64,000 nucleotides of DNA from Reichenbachiella sp. (GCF_033344935.1 NZ_JAWPMM010000001.1:2900001-2964000); one strand, 5' to 3'. Positions 19,966 through 29,686 are shown, counted from the stretch's first letter. Program-made: numbers and translations. Notes: a model not told the origin generated them from the sequence alone.

Positions 19966-20508
19966 ATGCAAACCACTAACCTTCGCAAATCAAATCTTGA
20001 AGTAGGTAAAATCTACTTTTGGACAGCTACTATAAACAAATGGCAAACACTACTCGAAAAAAGTGCACACAAACAAATCATTACCGACTCTTTACTTCAT
20101 CTTTCCAAAAAAGATCTTATTGATATATTTGGATTTGTGGTCATGCCAAACCATATACATTTAATTTGGCGGTTAAACAATTTGAATGGCAAGGAGCTCC
20201 CCAGTGCATCTCTATTGAAATTCACAGCACATGAGTTCAAGAAAATGCTACCCAAAGAAGAGCTTTACTCCTACCAAATTGATGCACCAAACAAGAAACA
20301 TAAATTTTGGCAAGAAAATTCAAGAGCGATAGAACTTTGGACACCGGCCGTTGCTTATCAGAAATTAGATTATATCCATCGTAATCCGGTTTCAGGCAAA
20401 TGGAAATTGGTAAATGACTGGGTTGATTATAAATATTCATCAGGATCGTTCTACGAAAACCAAAGCTCTGATTTTGGGTTTTTAAAGCACTTAGGGAATG
20501 AGTTTTAG
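19966..20508 (+). CDS. REP-associated tyrosine transposase (RAYT, Y1/HUH family)
   Basis: 180 residues. The HUH motif MPNHIHLIW (H63, H65) and the C-terminal Tyr helix YQKLDYIHRNPV (catalytic Tyr among residues 131-136) define a Y1 (IS200-like) transposase of the RAYT type. Unlike IS200/IS605 it is bounded by palindromic REP-like arrays on both sides, as RAYTs are. RAYTs are usually single-copy, vertically inherited and thought to mobilise REP sequences by nicking the hairpins. Length is typical and the frame is intact. Confidence 0.88.
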   Translation: MQTTNLRKSNLEVGKIYFWTATINKWQTLLEKSAHKQIITDSLLHLSKKDLIDIFGFVVMPNHIHLIWRLNNLNGKELPSASLLKFTAHEFKKMLPKEELYSYQIDAPNKKHKFWQENSRAIELWTPAVAYQKLDYIHRNPVSGKWKLVNDWVDYKYSSGSFYENQSSDFGFLKHLGNEF

Positions 20509-20510
20509 GA

Positions 20511-20607
20511 GGGCTCGTGAAGACACGAACCAAGGCCTACATGCTCAGGCTCGTGGAGACACGAGCAAAGGCGTACTTTCATGCCCAGGCTCGTGTCCTC
20601 ACGAGCC
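20511..20607. repeat. REP-like triple-hairpin array, copy 2
   Basis: Same order as copy 1: hairpins at 20512-20531, 20549-20566 and 20588-20607 with 7-8 bp stems and four-base loops (AAGA, GAGA, TCCT). The spacers are nearly the same as in copy 1. It begins 3 bp after the transposase stop codon. Compensating differences in the stems (T/A against C/G pairs) suggest the hairpins are kept by selection. Confidence 0.85.
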
Positions 20608-20718
20608 AACGCGAAAATTGTCTAAAAGAAGGAATTGAAAGAGCTCAAGAATTAAGGATAACTATTAAACGGCACGTATAGATAATGCTTTAAGAAAGAC
20701 GATCAAAAATATTCGACT

Positions 20719-21951
20719 TCAAGCATTAAAAGTATCGAAGGTAAAGGTCGTTCCTACGTTAGGTTTGGATTCGACGGAGATGGTGCCGCCTAGGCTTTCC
20801 ACCAATTTCTTGACCGTTGCCAGGCCAATTCCTGTACCCAACTCCCCTTTTCTATCCTTTCTTCCTTCTATGGAGAATAAATCAAATGCTTTTTTCATAA
20901 ACTGTTCAGGCATTCCGTCACCATTGTCACTCACTTCGAAATGATTCATTGTTTTATTGGCATTGATTTTAATGGTGATTAAGCGATCTCGTTTCGAGTT
21001 GTATTTCAGGCCATTGACTACCAAATTCAGCAGAATTTGCATAATGGCCGCCTTATTCAGGCGAACCTGTTTCTTATTACTTTCAAACTTCAGTAAGGCA
21101 TTTGGCTCATTAAAACCCATCTCTTCCAATTCACGCATGAGATCTTCCACCACCACCTTTTCAACCTTTCGCCCAACCAATTCATCACTTTTGTAGAATT
21201 CCAACATGCCATCGATGTATCTTCTCAACTGATTGGAAGATGATCTAAGATGCGTCAAATACAAATGTGCCTCTTCCGACAACTTGCCCTGACTCTCATT
21301 TTCGATCATATCGGTCAGTGCACTGATGTTAGCCAGTGGAGATTTGAGGTCATGGGAAACCGTAGCGGCAAATTTTTTTAACTCTTCATTCCTACCCATC
21401 AACTGCTCTTGCAAACTCATGAGTTGGAAGTTTTTGTATCGCTGATCAAATAGATTGACGACTTGTTTCGACATGGCCTTAAGCGCCCTTATCTGCTCCT
21501 GATTGAGTTTTCTGGGTTTATGATCATAGACGCAAATAGTTCCGAGCTTGAAACCAGAAGGATCAACCAAGGGCACTCCCGCATAAAAAATAGCTTGAAA
21601 GTCCGTCACCAAAGGATTACCTTGAAAACGCTCATCTTCTCTTGCATCTTCGATTACTGTGATATCCTCTTCTGCATTGATGGCATGACCGCAAAAGGAG
21701 ATCTCCCTTGGAGACTCACTGATATCTACGCCATGATGAGATTTCAAAAAGTTACGATCCTGGTCTAATAAAGTAATTAGAGAAATGGGTACATCACAGA
21801 TGTACGCCATCATCGCCGTGATATTATCATAGCTTTCTTCAGGGATCGTATCGAGGAGCTGGTATTTTTCGACAGCTTTCTGTCGTAAAGCTTCGTCCTT
21901 AGGTAATTCTGGAGGTATCATTCGCTGGTTGTGATTATCTACGCTAGGCAT
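20719..21951 (-). CDS. GAF-domain sensor histidine kinase
   Basis: 410 residues without a membrane segment, so a soluble kinase. GAF domain about 25-185 (NITAMMAYICDVPISLITLL, SFCGHAINAEEDITVIEDAR, FYAGVPLVDPSGFKLGTICV). Dimerisation/phosphoacceptor helix FAATVSHDLKSPLANIS at about 205. ATPase domain with N box LLNLVVNGLKYNSK, DNGDGMPEQF and GTGIGLATVKKLVESLGG. No receiver or effector domain and no regulator beside it, so it is an orphan kinase. The ligand of the GAF domain is unknown. Confidence 0.93.
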   Translation of the reverse strand: MPSVDNHNQRMIPPELPKDEALRQKAVEKYQLLDTIPEESYDNITAMMAYICDVPISLITLLDQDRNFLKSHHGVDISESPREISFCGHAINAEEDITVIEDAREDERFQGNPLVTDFQAIFYAGVPLVDPSGFKLGTICVYDHKPRKLNQEQIRALKAMSKQVVNLFDQRYKNFQLMSLQEQLMGRNEELKKFAATVSHDLKSPLANISALTDMIENESQGKLSEEAHLYLTHLRSSSNQLRRYIDGMLEFYKSDELVGRKVEKVVVEDLMRELEEMGFNEPNALLKFESNKKQVRLNKAAIMQILLNLVVNGLKYNSKRDRLITIKINANKTMNHFEVSDNGDGMPEQFMKKAFDLFSIEGRKDRKGELGTGIGLATVKKLVESLGGTISVESKPNVGTTFTFDTFNA

Positions 21952-22045
21952 TTAATAGCCTATGGATAAATATAATCAATATACGAACAATACTATGGGC
22001 TTGGATTTTTGGCTGTAAGATTCGCGGAAACTCAAACCAAAAAAA

Positions 22046-23473
22046 TCACAGCATAGAATTAAGCTTTTCTAAGGTCTTTGGCAACGAGGGTCTCCAATGA
22101 AAATTTTCGGTATCAAGATTACCGTATTTATCAAAAAGCAAGTAGGTTGGAAAACCAGAGAAATTATAATTTTCTTTAAATTCTTCGAATTGTGCTTCAT
22201 TGAAATAGATGTTAATTCCATCTAGATCGTATTGATCGACCGTTGCCTTCCAAGCGCTTATATCAGAAGAAGAGGCACAGATGTAGATGAATTGAACATT
22301 CTTTCCTTCAAGTGCCTTTTTAAATGATTCTTGATTTTTAAATTCTTGCTGACATGGACGACACCACGTGGCCCACAAATCGAGATAAATTACTTTCCCT
22401 CTATTTTGGATCAAAATTGAATCTATCAATGATTTTGTGCTCTTAAGAGAATCGCTGATAAACACACCTTCCCTGGTTTGAGCTATTACTATCCTAGATT
22501 TAACTTCCTTATACATTGATTCCAGTTTGGAATTCAGGTAAGGATCAGTAATAATCGAGTCTTTGGCTTCCATAAATTCTTCTAGTAGAGCCACATTGTT
22601 CGCTCCCAATTGAGGGCTCACAATTTCTATGAAAAACAATTGACGCATGAGATCATCATTTTTGAAATTACAGATGGCATTGAGTAACTGGGCGTGATAA
22701 TTATCTTCGTTTACCTCATCTATAATTTCTTCCAATATTTTCTCATAGAGGTATTCATACTTAAATCTATTTAGGGCATGATTGTTAATAAAACCTTCTT
22801 TATCTATTGGAAATTTTGTATCTAATGCCTCTTTTACCTTTTCTAATTTGCTAGATGAATTTGCATTGATATAGCCTATTAAAAAACTATAATATGAGGT
22901 TAGAATGTGATTATTCAACCATGTGGTTATATCAACATTGTCTATCTCATGTGTATCGATGAATAGATCTAAAAGTTTATTAGACTGACTTTTCAAAGAA
23001 TCCACTGTATTGAGAAAGTCTTCTTGAGATTGTTTGAAACCTATTTTTCTGAGCTCAGAGTAGTTCTGATCTATTGGCTCAAATAGCTCAAGGAAAGCTT
23101 GGATATTTTGATTCTCCTCAGTCCTGTCTCCACTAAATGTAAGCGTCTTATCAGAATGAATTAAAATGTTTATACTATCACCTGGGTAGATTAAAATGCG
23201 CGTGGCTGACTCATAAATAAACAACAAGTCAAAAGGAACATCTGATTCTAAATCAAATCTAAAATTACCCTTTTCAAAAAAAATAGGTGTAGCCTCCTCG
23301 TACCCTGAAAAAATCTTATCGAAAGCTATTACAGGATAAGTATCAATATTAGCTCCCTCCATCTGTCCAGTTATAACAATTCTGTTAGAGATATTAGAGG
23401 TATTGTCTTGCTGGCAGTTTAAAAGTGGAATTAATATCACAAACGTTAAAAGACGAAAGAATCCTAACTTCAT
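22046..23473 (-). CDS. TlpA-like thioredoxin-fold lipoprotein
   Basis: 475 residues. Lipoprotein signal with Cys at about residue 20 (VILIPLLNCQQ). The N-terminal region (about 30-130) is beta-rich, like the DUF4369-type domains found in these proteins. A long helical middle follows. The C-terminal thioredoxin domain has KVIYLDLWATWCRPCQQEF, with the CxxC redox pair CRPC, and the cis-Pro region SGFPTYLLFDKYG. These proteins act in the periplasm as thiol-disulfide reductases, for example in cytochrome maturation or oxidative protection. It stands alone between genes with their own signals. Confidence 0.87.
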   Translation of the reverse strand: MKLGFFRLLTFVILIPLLNCQQDNTSNISNRIVITGQMEGANIDTYPVIAFDKIFSGYEEATPIFFEKGNFRFDLESDVPFDLLFIYESATRILIYPGDSINILIHSDKTLTFSGDRTEENQNIQAFLELFEPIDQNYSELRKIGFKQSQEDFLNTVDSLKSQSNKLLDLFIDTHEIDNVDITTWLNNHILTSYYSFLIGYINANSSSKLEKVKEALDTKFPIDKEGFINNHALNRFKYEYLYEKILEEIIDEVNEDNYHAQLLNAICNFKNDDLMRQLFFIEIVSPQLGANNVALLEEFMEAKDSIITDPYLNSKLESMYKEVKSRIVIAQTREGVFISDSLKSTKSLIDSILIQNRGKVIYLDLWATWCRPCQQEFKNQESFKKALEGKNVQFIYICASSSDISAWKATVDQYDLDGINIYFNEAQFEEFKENYNFSGFPTYLLFDKYGNLDTENFHWRPSLPKTLEKLNSML

Positions 23474-23654
23474 AAAAACTATATAAAATTCAATGACTGA
23501 TAAATTTGACTAGCTGTTAATCCCTGCAAATTTGATTTTTTAAATAAATGAAAAAAAACGCGACCATGGATATTAAAGAAAAATCAGACAGATAACTTTT
23601 TGTTATGGACAGACTACTTGAGGCAACTTTAACAATACAGTCAATAACATAGTT

Positions 23655-25460
23655 TTACTTCACCCGCAACCGCTCCCCAACATCTAAATTGAAGTTCTCC
23701 TTTTGATTAAGTTTTAAGATCTCTTCTACTTCTAAACCATACTTCTTAGAGATCCCATACATCGTATCTCCTGGCTCTACCACGTGGAAGTTGACCTCAT
23801 TGGTTTCAGGAGTTTCTAAGTTTTCTTCGACAGAACCATGGATAATTAAACTTTGACCTACTTTAAGGGAGGTATCATACAAATCATTCCACTCTATCAG
23901 GTCCGAAACCGAAACTCCCGTAGCTTGAGCAATTCCATATAGCGTTTCTCCTTTGATCACTTTGTGAGTAGTAATAGCAATCGGTTCGTCCAATTCAGAA
24001 ATCTCCTCAGTCACCTCATTATTGGCAACAGCCGCTTCTTCAACTTCTTCTTCTAATAGTTCCTCCTGTATTTCCTCTTCTGTTTCACTTTCTACTATAA
24101 CTGGTTTTGGCACTACTTTAAGCGGTATCACTTCATCCACAGGCATCCTTGGAAGCTCTCGATATTCAATCGGCATATTTGCCGGGCGTTTTTTATGCAA
24201 CCAAAGCACTCGTCCCGGTTTGATTTCATCAATCGTCGCCATGCGATTAAGTTTAGCTAGTTTCACCAACTTGACTCCAAACTTCTGCGAGACATCCCAA
24301 AGGGTTTCATTCGGTTGTACAGTATAGAAATAGATTTTTCCTCTATTCCTTTTAGGCTTCATATAATAGATCTCTCCTTCTTTGATGATACTGGTCATTT
24401 TGAGATCATTGTATTTCGCAAACTTTTCTGGTGTCAGATTGGCCTTTTTAGCCAATACATTAATACCATCTCCGCGTTTAGCGAGTATAGAAGGAATCCC
24501 ATTGATTTTGATATAGATGGTACCTGATACATTGAGGTCTTTGTCAATTGTAGGGTATACCTTCACAGAGATCAAACCGTCATCCACTCCTTCATCATCA
24601 GTTTTGTTCTTATCTGGCGTATCGTTTTCTTTTATTTTAGGCGCCTTTCCTCTCACGGGCAACATGACTGAATAGGTTTTCTCTCCAGGTACTTTATTGG
24701 CCTTCAGCCACTTGTTATATTTTTTTAGTTCCTCTTCGTTTACTTTGGTCTCTTTAGCAATAGCTGACAAAGTCTTGCCTTTGCCTTTTTTGTACTCCAC
24801 CAGTCTTAAACCTTCACTATTAGGACCACCAGTAATTCCCTCATAAGCGATCTTATGTGCCAAAAAACGCACGACATACCAATGCGTTTTTCCATCTAAG
24901 GTCATTCGCTTCTTTCCAAAATTGCTCGTCTCTACATATTTACCAGCTCCACCTCTACCTGTCATGTGAGCCAATATGGTGTAGACCCAATTGTCGAAAT
25001 AGAAATTATGCCGTTTGAAGTATTTGGCAGCTCCGTGGGTAGACGCCACGATATTCAACCTTTCATCTACGCTCCGGTCAATTCTCAAGCCTACCTCTCG
25101 CCCAGTGAAGTCCTTGAACTGCCAAAACCCAACGGCATTAGCCGACGAAACCGCATCGGAGATTAGAGCGCTCTCCTGTAGGGCCAAAAACTTAAAGTCT
25201 TCTGGAACTCCCTCTTCTTTGAAAATCTTTTCTATAATCGGAAAGTAAATGCGTGCCCGATCCGCTTTGATCTCCATGAACTTTGGGCTCTTAGTCAAAG
25301 CATCCACATCCTTTTGAATGTTTCTTCGACAGGCATCAGAAATTTTGAGTTTCATATCCCCCAACGTGATTTCTGAAGGCACTCGCACCCTGCCTACATT
25401 ATCGTCAGCAGTAGCCACCATTGAGCACAAGCAAATAAAGAAAACTAAGAGACTTCTCAT
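23655..25460 (-). CDS. Lytic transglycosylase with LysM repeats (MltD-like)
   Basis: 601 residues. Signal peptide (LLVFFICLCSMVATA). Transglycosylase SLT domain about 60-210: catalytic Glu in FLALQESAL, then SSANAVGFWQFKDFTGREVGL and NIVASTHGAAKYFKRHN. Several LysM peptidoglycan-binding motifs follow; the clear ones are YTVQPNETLWDVSQKFGV, HKVIKGETLYGIAQATGV and HVVEPGDTMYGISKKYG, with two weaker ones before them. A Glu/Val-rich linker sits before the last two. It cleaves the glycan strands of murein from the periplasmic side. Its start overlaps the stop of the O-methyltransferase gene by 4 bp, so both are in one transcript. Confidence 0.93.
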   Translation of the reverse strand: MRSLLVFFICLCSMVATADDNVGRVRVPSEITLGDMKLKISDACRRNIQKDVDALTKSPKFMEIKADRARIYFPIIEKIFKEEGVPEDFKFLALQESALISDAVSSANAVGFWQFKDFTGREVGLRIDRSVDERLNIVASTHGAAKYFKRHNFYFDNWVYTILAHMTGRGGAGKYVETSNFGKKRMTLDGKTHWYVVRFLAHKIAYEGITGGPNSEGLRLVEYKKGKGKTLSAIAKETKVNEEELKKYNKWLKANKVPGEKTYSVMLPVRGKAPKIKENDTPDKNKTDDEGVDDGLISVKVYPTIDKDLNVSGTIYIKINGIPSILAKRGDGINVLAKKANLTPEKFAKYNDLKMTSIIKEGEIYYMKPKRNRGKIYFYTVQPNETLWDVSQKFGVKLVKLAKLNRMATIDEIKPGRVLWLHKKRPANMPIEYRELPRMPVDEVIPLKVVPKPVIVESETEEEIQEELLEEEVEEAAVANNEVTEEISELDEPIAITTHKVIKGETLYGIAQATGVSVSDLIEWNDLYDTSLKVGQSLIIHGSVEENLETPETNEVNFHVVEPGDTMYGISKKYGLEVEEILKLNQKENFNLDVGERLRVK

Positions 25461-26191
25461 ATTACTCGCAATATCATTAGGCCATCCCTTACAGGCAATA
25501 AGACATTCTCTACTCTAGGATCATCGTGGACCTTTTGATTGAATTCGATTAGTGCTTTGGTGTCTTTGTCATTAGGCTTTGGGCTAGCCGTCACCTTGCC
25601 GCTCCACAAGATATTGTCTGCGATGATAAAGCCGCCAGCGTTCATTTTTCCTATTACTTGTTCGTAGTAATTCAGATAATTCACCTTATCCGCATCGATA
25701 AAGACTAGGTCAAATTGCTCGTCTATCGTCGGGATCAAATCCATGGCATTCCCAATCAGGTACTGTAACTGATCTGTATAATCCGACTCATTAAAATATT
25801 GCTGCACAATGGGCTCCAACTCTTCGTTGATATCGATAGTATACAACTTACCATCTTCAGGAAGTCCTTCGGCCATGCAAAGTGCGGAATAGCCGGTATA
25901 AGTTCCAATCTCTAAAACATGTTGCGGTTTAATCATATGGGCAATCATCGACAGAATACGCCCCTGTACATGGCCAGACAACATTCGAGGCCTTAGCACA
26001 TTCAGATTCGTCTCTCGATCTATTTTCTCCAATAGTGAACTAGCTGCCGTGGTATGTTTGGCTGAGTAGTCCTGAATGTCCTTCTTTATAAAATCCAATG
26101 GTAAACTGCTTTGTAGAATTTGATTCAAAAATATATACAAAAATGATACATCTGGTAGACCCAAAGAATTTATCCACAATCTAAATTTCAT
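25457..26191 (-). CDS. SAM-dependent O-methyltransferase (caffeoyl-CoA OMT type)
   Basis: 244 residues from the ATG at 26191. A longer start at 26236 would overlap the divergent gene's ATG and has no homologous extension. Family motifs: LRPRMLSGHVQGRILSM, VLEIGTYTGYSALCMAEGL (SAM loop), LYTIDINEEL, FDLVFIDADKVNYLNYYE (metal and SAM Asp) and GGFIIADNILWSGKV. The physiological substrate of the bacterial members is generally unknown. Co-transcribed with the transglycosylase gene. Confidence 0.9.
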   Translation of the reverse strand: MKFRLWINSLGLPDVSFLYIFLNQILQSSLPLDFIKKDIQDYSAKHTTAASSLLEKIDRETNLNVLRPRMLSGHVQGRILSMIAHMIKPQHVLEIGTYTGYSALCMAEGLPEDGKLYTIDINEELEPIVQQYFNESDYTDQLQYLIGNAMDLIPTIDEQFDLVFIDADKVNYLNYYEQVIGKMNAGGFIIADNILWSGKVTASPKPNDKDTKALIEFNQKVHDDPRVENVLLPVRDGLMILRVI

Positions 26192-26193
26192 CC

Positions 26194-26223
26194 TTTGAAA
26201 AAACCACTGAGCGCTTACCTTTG
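26194..26223 (+). promoter_or_regulatory. Promoter of the deoxynucleoside kinase gene
   Basis: TTTG at 26194-26197, 18 bp spacer and TACCTTTG at 26216-26223 (perfect TAnnTTTG). The ATG at 26229 follows five bases later, and the homology of the protein begins right at that ATG, so a leaderless or nearly leaderless mRNA is predicted. Confidence 0.65.
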
Positions 26224-26228
26224 TCCCT

Positions 26229-26861
26229 ATGGGCATTCATCCAAAACACATAGCAGTTTCAGGTAATATCGGTGCTGGCAAAACTACGCTCACAGCCATG
26301 TTGGCCAAGCACTATGGGTGGCAAGCGGAATTTGAAGACGTAGACGACAACCCCTATTTGGCGGATTTTTATGGAGACATGAGTAAATGGTCTTTTCATT
26401 TACAGGTTTACTTTCTCAACAGCCGCTTTGAGCAAGTCAACAAGGTTCGAAATGGAAAAAAGACAGTCATCCAGGATCGTACGATCTACGAGGATGCTTA
26501 CATCTTTGCCAAAAGCTTACACCATCAAGGATATTTCAACGATAGAGATTATAAAAACTATCTAACACTGTTTGATTCCATGATCAAATTTGTTGAAGCA
26601 CCTGACTTGCTTATTTACCTTAAGTCCGACATCGATAAATTGGTTCGCAATATCGAAACCAGAGGACGAGACTATGAAAGTGCGATTCGAATAGACTATC
26701 TCCAGGGTCTTAATTCCCATTACAATGATTGGATAGCCAATTATAAAGAGGGAAAACTCTTGATTATAGATGTCAATGATATTGACTTTGTAAAGAACCT
26801 GGATGACTTCTCTACCATCGTTTCGAAGATCGATGTAGAATTGCATGGACTATTTAGCTAG
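26229..26861 (+). CDS. Deoxynucleoside kinase (dNK family)
   Basis: 210 residues. P-loop GNIGAGKTTL at residues 12-21, then FEDVDDNPYLADFY, the catalytic DR of VIQDRTIYEDAYIFA, and the lid ETRGRDYES. It phosphorylates deoxynucleosides in the salvage pathway; specificity (dA, dG, dC or dT) cannot be called. The start is fixed by the IAVSGNIGAGKTT strand lying 9 residues from the ATG. Divergent from the O-methyltransferase gene with only 37 bp between starts. Confidence 0.92.
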   Translation: MGIHPKHIAVSGNIGAGKTTLTAMLAKHYGWQAEFEDVDDNPYLADFYGDMSKWSFHLQVYFLNSRFEQVNKVRNGKKTVIQDRTIYEDAYIFAKSLHHQGYFNDRDYKNYLTLFDSMIKFVEAPDLLIYLKSDIDKLVRNIETRGRDYESAIRIDYLQGLNSHYNDWIANYKEGKLLIIDVNDIDFVKNLDDFSTIVSKIDVELHGLFS

Positions 26862-26957
26862 TCACCCTACATTTATCCCTCTTATCACATTGTTATTGAC
26901 ATTTAACCCAAGCGTGTTAAATTGCGAGATTCTTTAAACAACACACACTATTATAAT

Positions 26958-28976
26958 ATGAGAAAACAGTTAACACTTTTGTTATTAATACCATTGGCAT
27001 GGGCCTGTACTCCCTCTACCACAGAGGTACAACAGCCAGCTGCCGAAGAGGAATTCGTTTGGAAAACTGAACAGTTTGCTGATTTAAAAATAATCAGATA
27101 TCAGATCCCTGGATTTGAAAAACTCACCTTGGATCAAAAGAAGCTTGCCTATTATTTGACACAAGCAGGTCTAGCAGGTAGAGACATTATTTGGGACCAG
27201 AATTACCGTCATAATTTGGCCATTCGCTCGGCACTTGAAAATATCATCAACAACTATGATGGTGATCAATCGAGTGAAGAATGGAAGGCCTTCATGACCT
27301 ACACCAAAAGAGTTTGGTTCTCTAATGGTATTCACCATCACTATTCTATGGCCAAAATTGAGCCTGGATTCAATCAAGAGTATTTCCAAGGTTTGCTAGA
27401 TGCGACCAATACTACATTAGCTGAAGAGGCACTAAATACAATTTTCGATCTTTCTACAGATGCGAAAAAAGTCAACCTGGACCCTGAAAAAGGACTAATG
27501 GTAGGTTCTGCCACCAATTTCTACGACCCTGATATTACCGCTGAAGAGGTAGACGAATTTTATACTCAGATCACTGACAGAAATGCAGAAGAGCCTATCT
27601 CGTATGGGTTAAATTCTAAACTGATAAGAGATGAAAATGGACAACTGAAAGAGGAAGTTTGGAAATCTGGCGGCATGTATGGCTCGGCCATTGATGAAAT
27701 GATTGGCTGGTTAGAAAAAGCGACAACAGTTGCGGAAAACCCAGAGCAAAAAAGAGGATTCGAATTATTGATCGAGTATTTCAAAACCGGGTCACTTAAA
27801 ACATGGGACGAATACAATGTAGTTTGGGCGGCAGCTACCAAAGGTGACATCGATTACATTTTAGGTTTTATCGAAGTGTATAACGATCCTAAAGGCTACA
27901 GAGGATCTTACGAAGCGATCATTCAAATCAATGACTTCGAAGCTTCAGAAAGAATGAAAGTATTGTCAGAAAACGCCCAATGGTTTGAAGACAACTCTCC
28001 AATCATGGATGAACACAAAAAGGAAAATGTTGTGGGTGTAAGCTACAAAGTAGTGAACGTGGCTGGTGAATCTGGTGACGCCTCTCCTTCTACACCTATT
28101 GGTGTAAACTTGCCAAACGCCAACTGGATCAGAGCAAAGCATGGTTCTAAATCAGTGAGCTTGGGCAACATCATAGATGCTTATGACAAAGCGGGAACCT
28201 CAGGGTTCTTAGCAGAATTTGCCTTTGACGAAGCTGAAATGGATAGAGCCCGAAAGCACGGCGAAATCGGAGATAAAATGCATACTGCCTTACATGAAGT
28301 CATTGGCCATGCTTCCGGTAGATTGAACCCTAGCGTAGGCACACCCAAGGAAACACTTAAAAACTATGCTTCTACAATCGAAGAAGGACGAGCGGATTTA
28401 GTAGGACTATACTATTTGATGGATCCAAAGTTGGTGGAACTTGGTCTAATTGAAAGCTTGGAAGTTGGCAAAGAGGAATATGACGGCTATATAAGAAATG
28501 GCATGATGACGCAGCTAAGAAGACTTCAGCTCGGAGAAGACATCGAAGAAGCACATATGAGAAACAGAGCATGGGTATCAGCCTGGTCATTTGAGCAAGG
28601 CCAAGCGGATAATGTAATCGAGAGAAAGCAAAAGGATGGTAAAACCTACTTTGTAGTGAATGATTATGTAAAGCTCAGAGAAATATTTGGCCGATTACTA
28701 CGAGAGACCCAACGGATTAAATCTGAAGGTGATTACGAGGCAGCCAAGGCCCTAGTAGAAGGTTATGGCGTAAAAGTAGAAGCTGAATTACATCAGGAAG
28801 TATTGGATAGAGCCTCTAAATTGAAAGGCGCTCCTTATGGAGGGTTCATCAATCCTGAGCTTGTACCAGTAATGGATGAAGCAGGAAATATCACTGATAT
28901 TTCAGTGAACTACCCGATGGATTTTACCCAGCAAATGCTTGATTATGGAAAGAAATATGCTTTCCTAGCTAAGTAA
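26958..28976 (+). CDS. Dipeptidyl peptidase III-like zinc lipoprotein (M49 family)
   Basis: 672 residues from the ATG at 26958; an upstream TTG start would give a non-homologous tail. Lipoprotein signal LLLLIPLAWACTP with Cys at about residue 17. The M49 zinc site is seen as HEVIGH (H446, E447, H451) and the third ligand in the EEGRAD stretch (about 475-480). It releases dipeptides from oligopeptides. Here the lipid anchor places it in the cell envelope, which differs from cytosolic animal DPP III and is common in Bacteroidota. It ends at a strong terminator. Confidence 0.93.
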   Translation: MRKQLTLLLLIPLAWACTPSTTEVQQPAAEEEFVWKTEQFADLKIIRYQIPGFEKLTLDQKKLAYYLTQAGLAGRDIIWDQNYRHNLAIRSALENIINNYDGDQSSEEWKAFMTYTKRVWFSNGIHHHYSMAKIEPGFNQEYFQGLLDATNTTLAEEALNTIFDLSTDAKKVNLDPEKGLMVGSATNFYDPDITAEEVDEFYTQITDRNAEEPISYGLNSKLIRDENGQLKEEVWKSGGMYGSAIDEMIGWLEKATTVAENPEQKRGFELLIEYFKTGSLKTWDEYNVVWAAATKGDIDYILGFIEVYNDPKGYRGSYEAIIQINDFEASERMKVLSENAQWFEDNSPIMDEHKKENVVGVSYKVVNVAGESGDASPSTPIGVNLPNANWIRAKHGSKSVSLGNIIDAYDKAGTSGFLAEFAFDEAEMDRARKHGEIGDKMHTALHEVIGHASGRLNPSVGTPKETLKNYASTIEEGRADLVGLYYLMDPKLVELGLIESLEVGKEEYDGYIRNGMMTQLRRLQLGEDIEEAHMRNRAWVSAWSFEQGQADNVIERKQKDGKTYFVVNDYVKLREIFGRLLRETQRIKSEGDYEAAKALVEGYGVKVEAELHQEVLDRASKLKGAPYGGFINPELVPVMDEAGNITDISVNYPMDFTQQMLDYGKKYAFLAK

Positions 28977-28985
28977 AAAATTAAT

Positions 28986-29019
28986 AAAGGGAATGATTCA
29001 ATTGAATCATTCCCTTTTT
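28986..29019. terminator. Terminator, perfect 16-bp palindrome
   Basis: AAAGGGAATGATTCAA followed directly by its reverse complement, then T run. It lies 10 bp after the DPP III stop codon and separates it from tetR. Confidence 0.85.
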
Positions 29020-29050
29020 ATTTAACTGAGAAAAATAGTATTATTAATAG

Positions 29051-29644
29051 ATGGCAAAAAAGGATCAAATATTAGACGCAGCCAAGTTGCTTTTCAACAG
29101 GCAAGGTTATGCTAAAACGAGTGTAGATGACATTTCACAGGCAGTAGGCATGCGTAAATCCTCCCTTTACTATTACTTTAAGAATAAAGAAGATCTCTTC
29201 ATGTGTTCATTCAGAAATGATTGGGAAGAGAAATTCAAAATGTTTGAAACCGAAGCCAACAAAGAGAGTAATGCCACGGACAAAATTCTCACCTACATTA
29301 CGCAATCTCTCAACTACTATGAAAAAGTAGTAATCGAACATAAGATTCCCGTCAAGGCGCTAATCGAAACCAGGAATCTTTACCGTTCATTTGTCAATAA
29401 AATCAACAGAGGGGGTATTAGCTTTTATGTGAGTGCAATCAATGAAGGGATTGCCAATGGAGATTTTAAGGATTGTGAAGTAGAAAAAGTAGCAGAGGCG
29501 CTCTTCCTAATTAAATTTTCTATCCAATACGATCAATTGAGCATGTTCTTACACAGTTATCCAACTGAGGAAGATTGGACTCACATCCGTGAACAGATAC
29601 TTTATGCGATTGGGTTAATCCTAGATGGAATAAGAAAAAACTAA
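29051..29644 (+). CDS. TetR/AcrR-family transcriptional regulator
   Basis: 197 residues. N-terminal HTH: AKLLFNRQGYAKTSVDDISQ, then VGMRKSSLYYYFKNKEDLF, the family signature. The C-terminal domain (60-197) is helical and ligand-binding; it resembles regulators of the fatty-acid or efflux type but the ligand is unknown. The gene is followed by two 27-bp palindromes around the promoter of the next gene, which are the obvious target. Confidence 0.93.
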   Translation: MAKKDQILDAAKLLFNRQGYAKTSVDDISQAVGMRKSSLYYYFKNKEDLFMCSFRNDWEEKFKMFETEANKESNATDKILTYITQSLNYYEKVVIEHKIPVKALIETRNLYRSFVNKINRGGISFYVSAINEGIANGDFKDCEVEKVAEALFLIKFSIQYDQLSMFLHSYPTEEDWTHIREQILYAIGLILDGIRKN

Positions 29645-29651
29645 AATATTT

Positions 29652-29678
29652 TTCGAACAAACAAACCTTTTGTTCGAA
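29652..29678. promoter_or_regulatory. Operator 1, perfect 10-7-10 palindrome
   Basis: TTCGAACAAA at 29652-29661 and its exact reverse complement TTTGTTCGAA at 29669-29678, 7-bp spacer. It lies just upstream of the -7 box at 29687. The size and symmetry suit a TetR dimer pair. Confidence 0.75.
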
Positions 29679-29686
29679 TCATCGTT

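Noticed and set aside
20608-20700. Short frame after REP copy 2 (KEGIERAQELR...RHV then stop)
   Set aside because: It vaguely recalls the tail of a Rpn-type nuclease, but it is too short and lacks a start; a decayed fragment at best.
26192-26236. Upstream start of the O-methyltransferase at 26236
   Set aside because: It overlaps the divergent gene start and promoter and gives a tail without homology.
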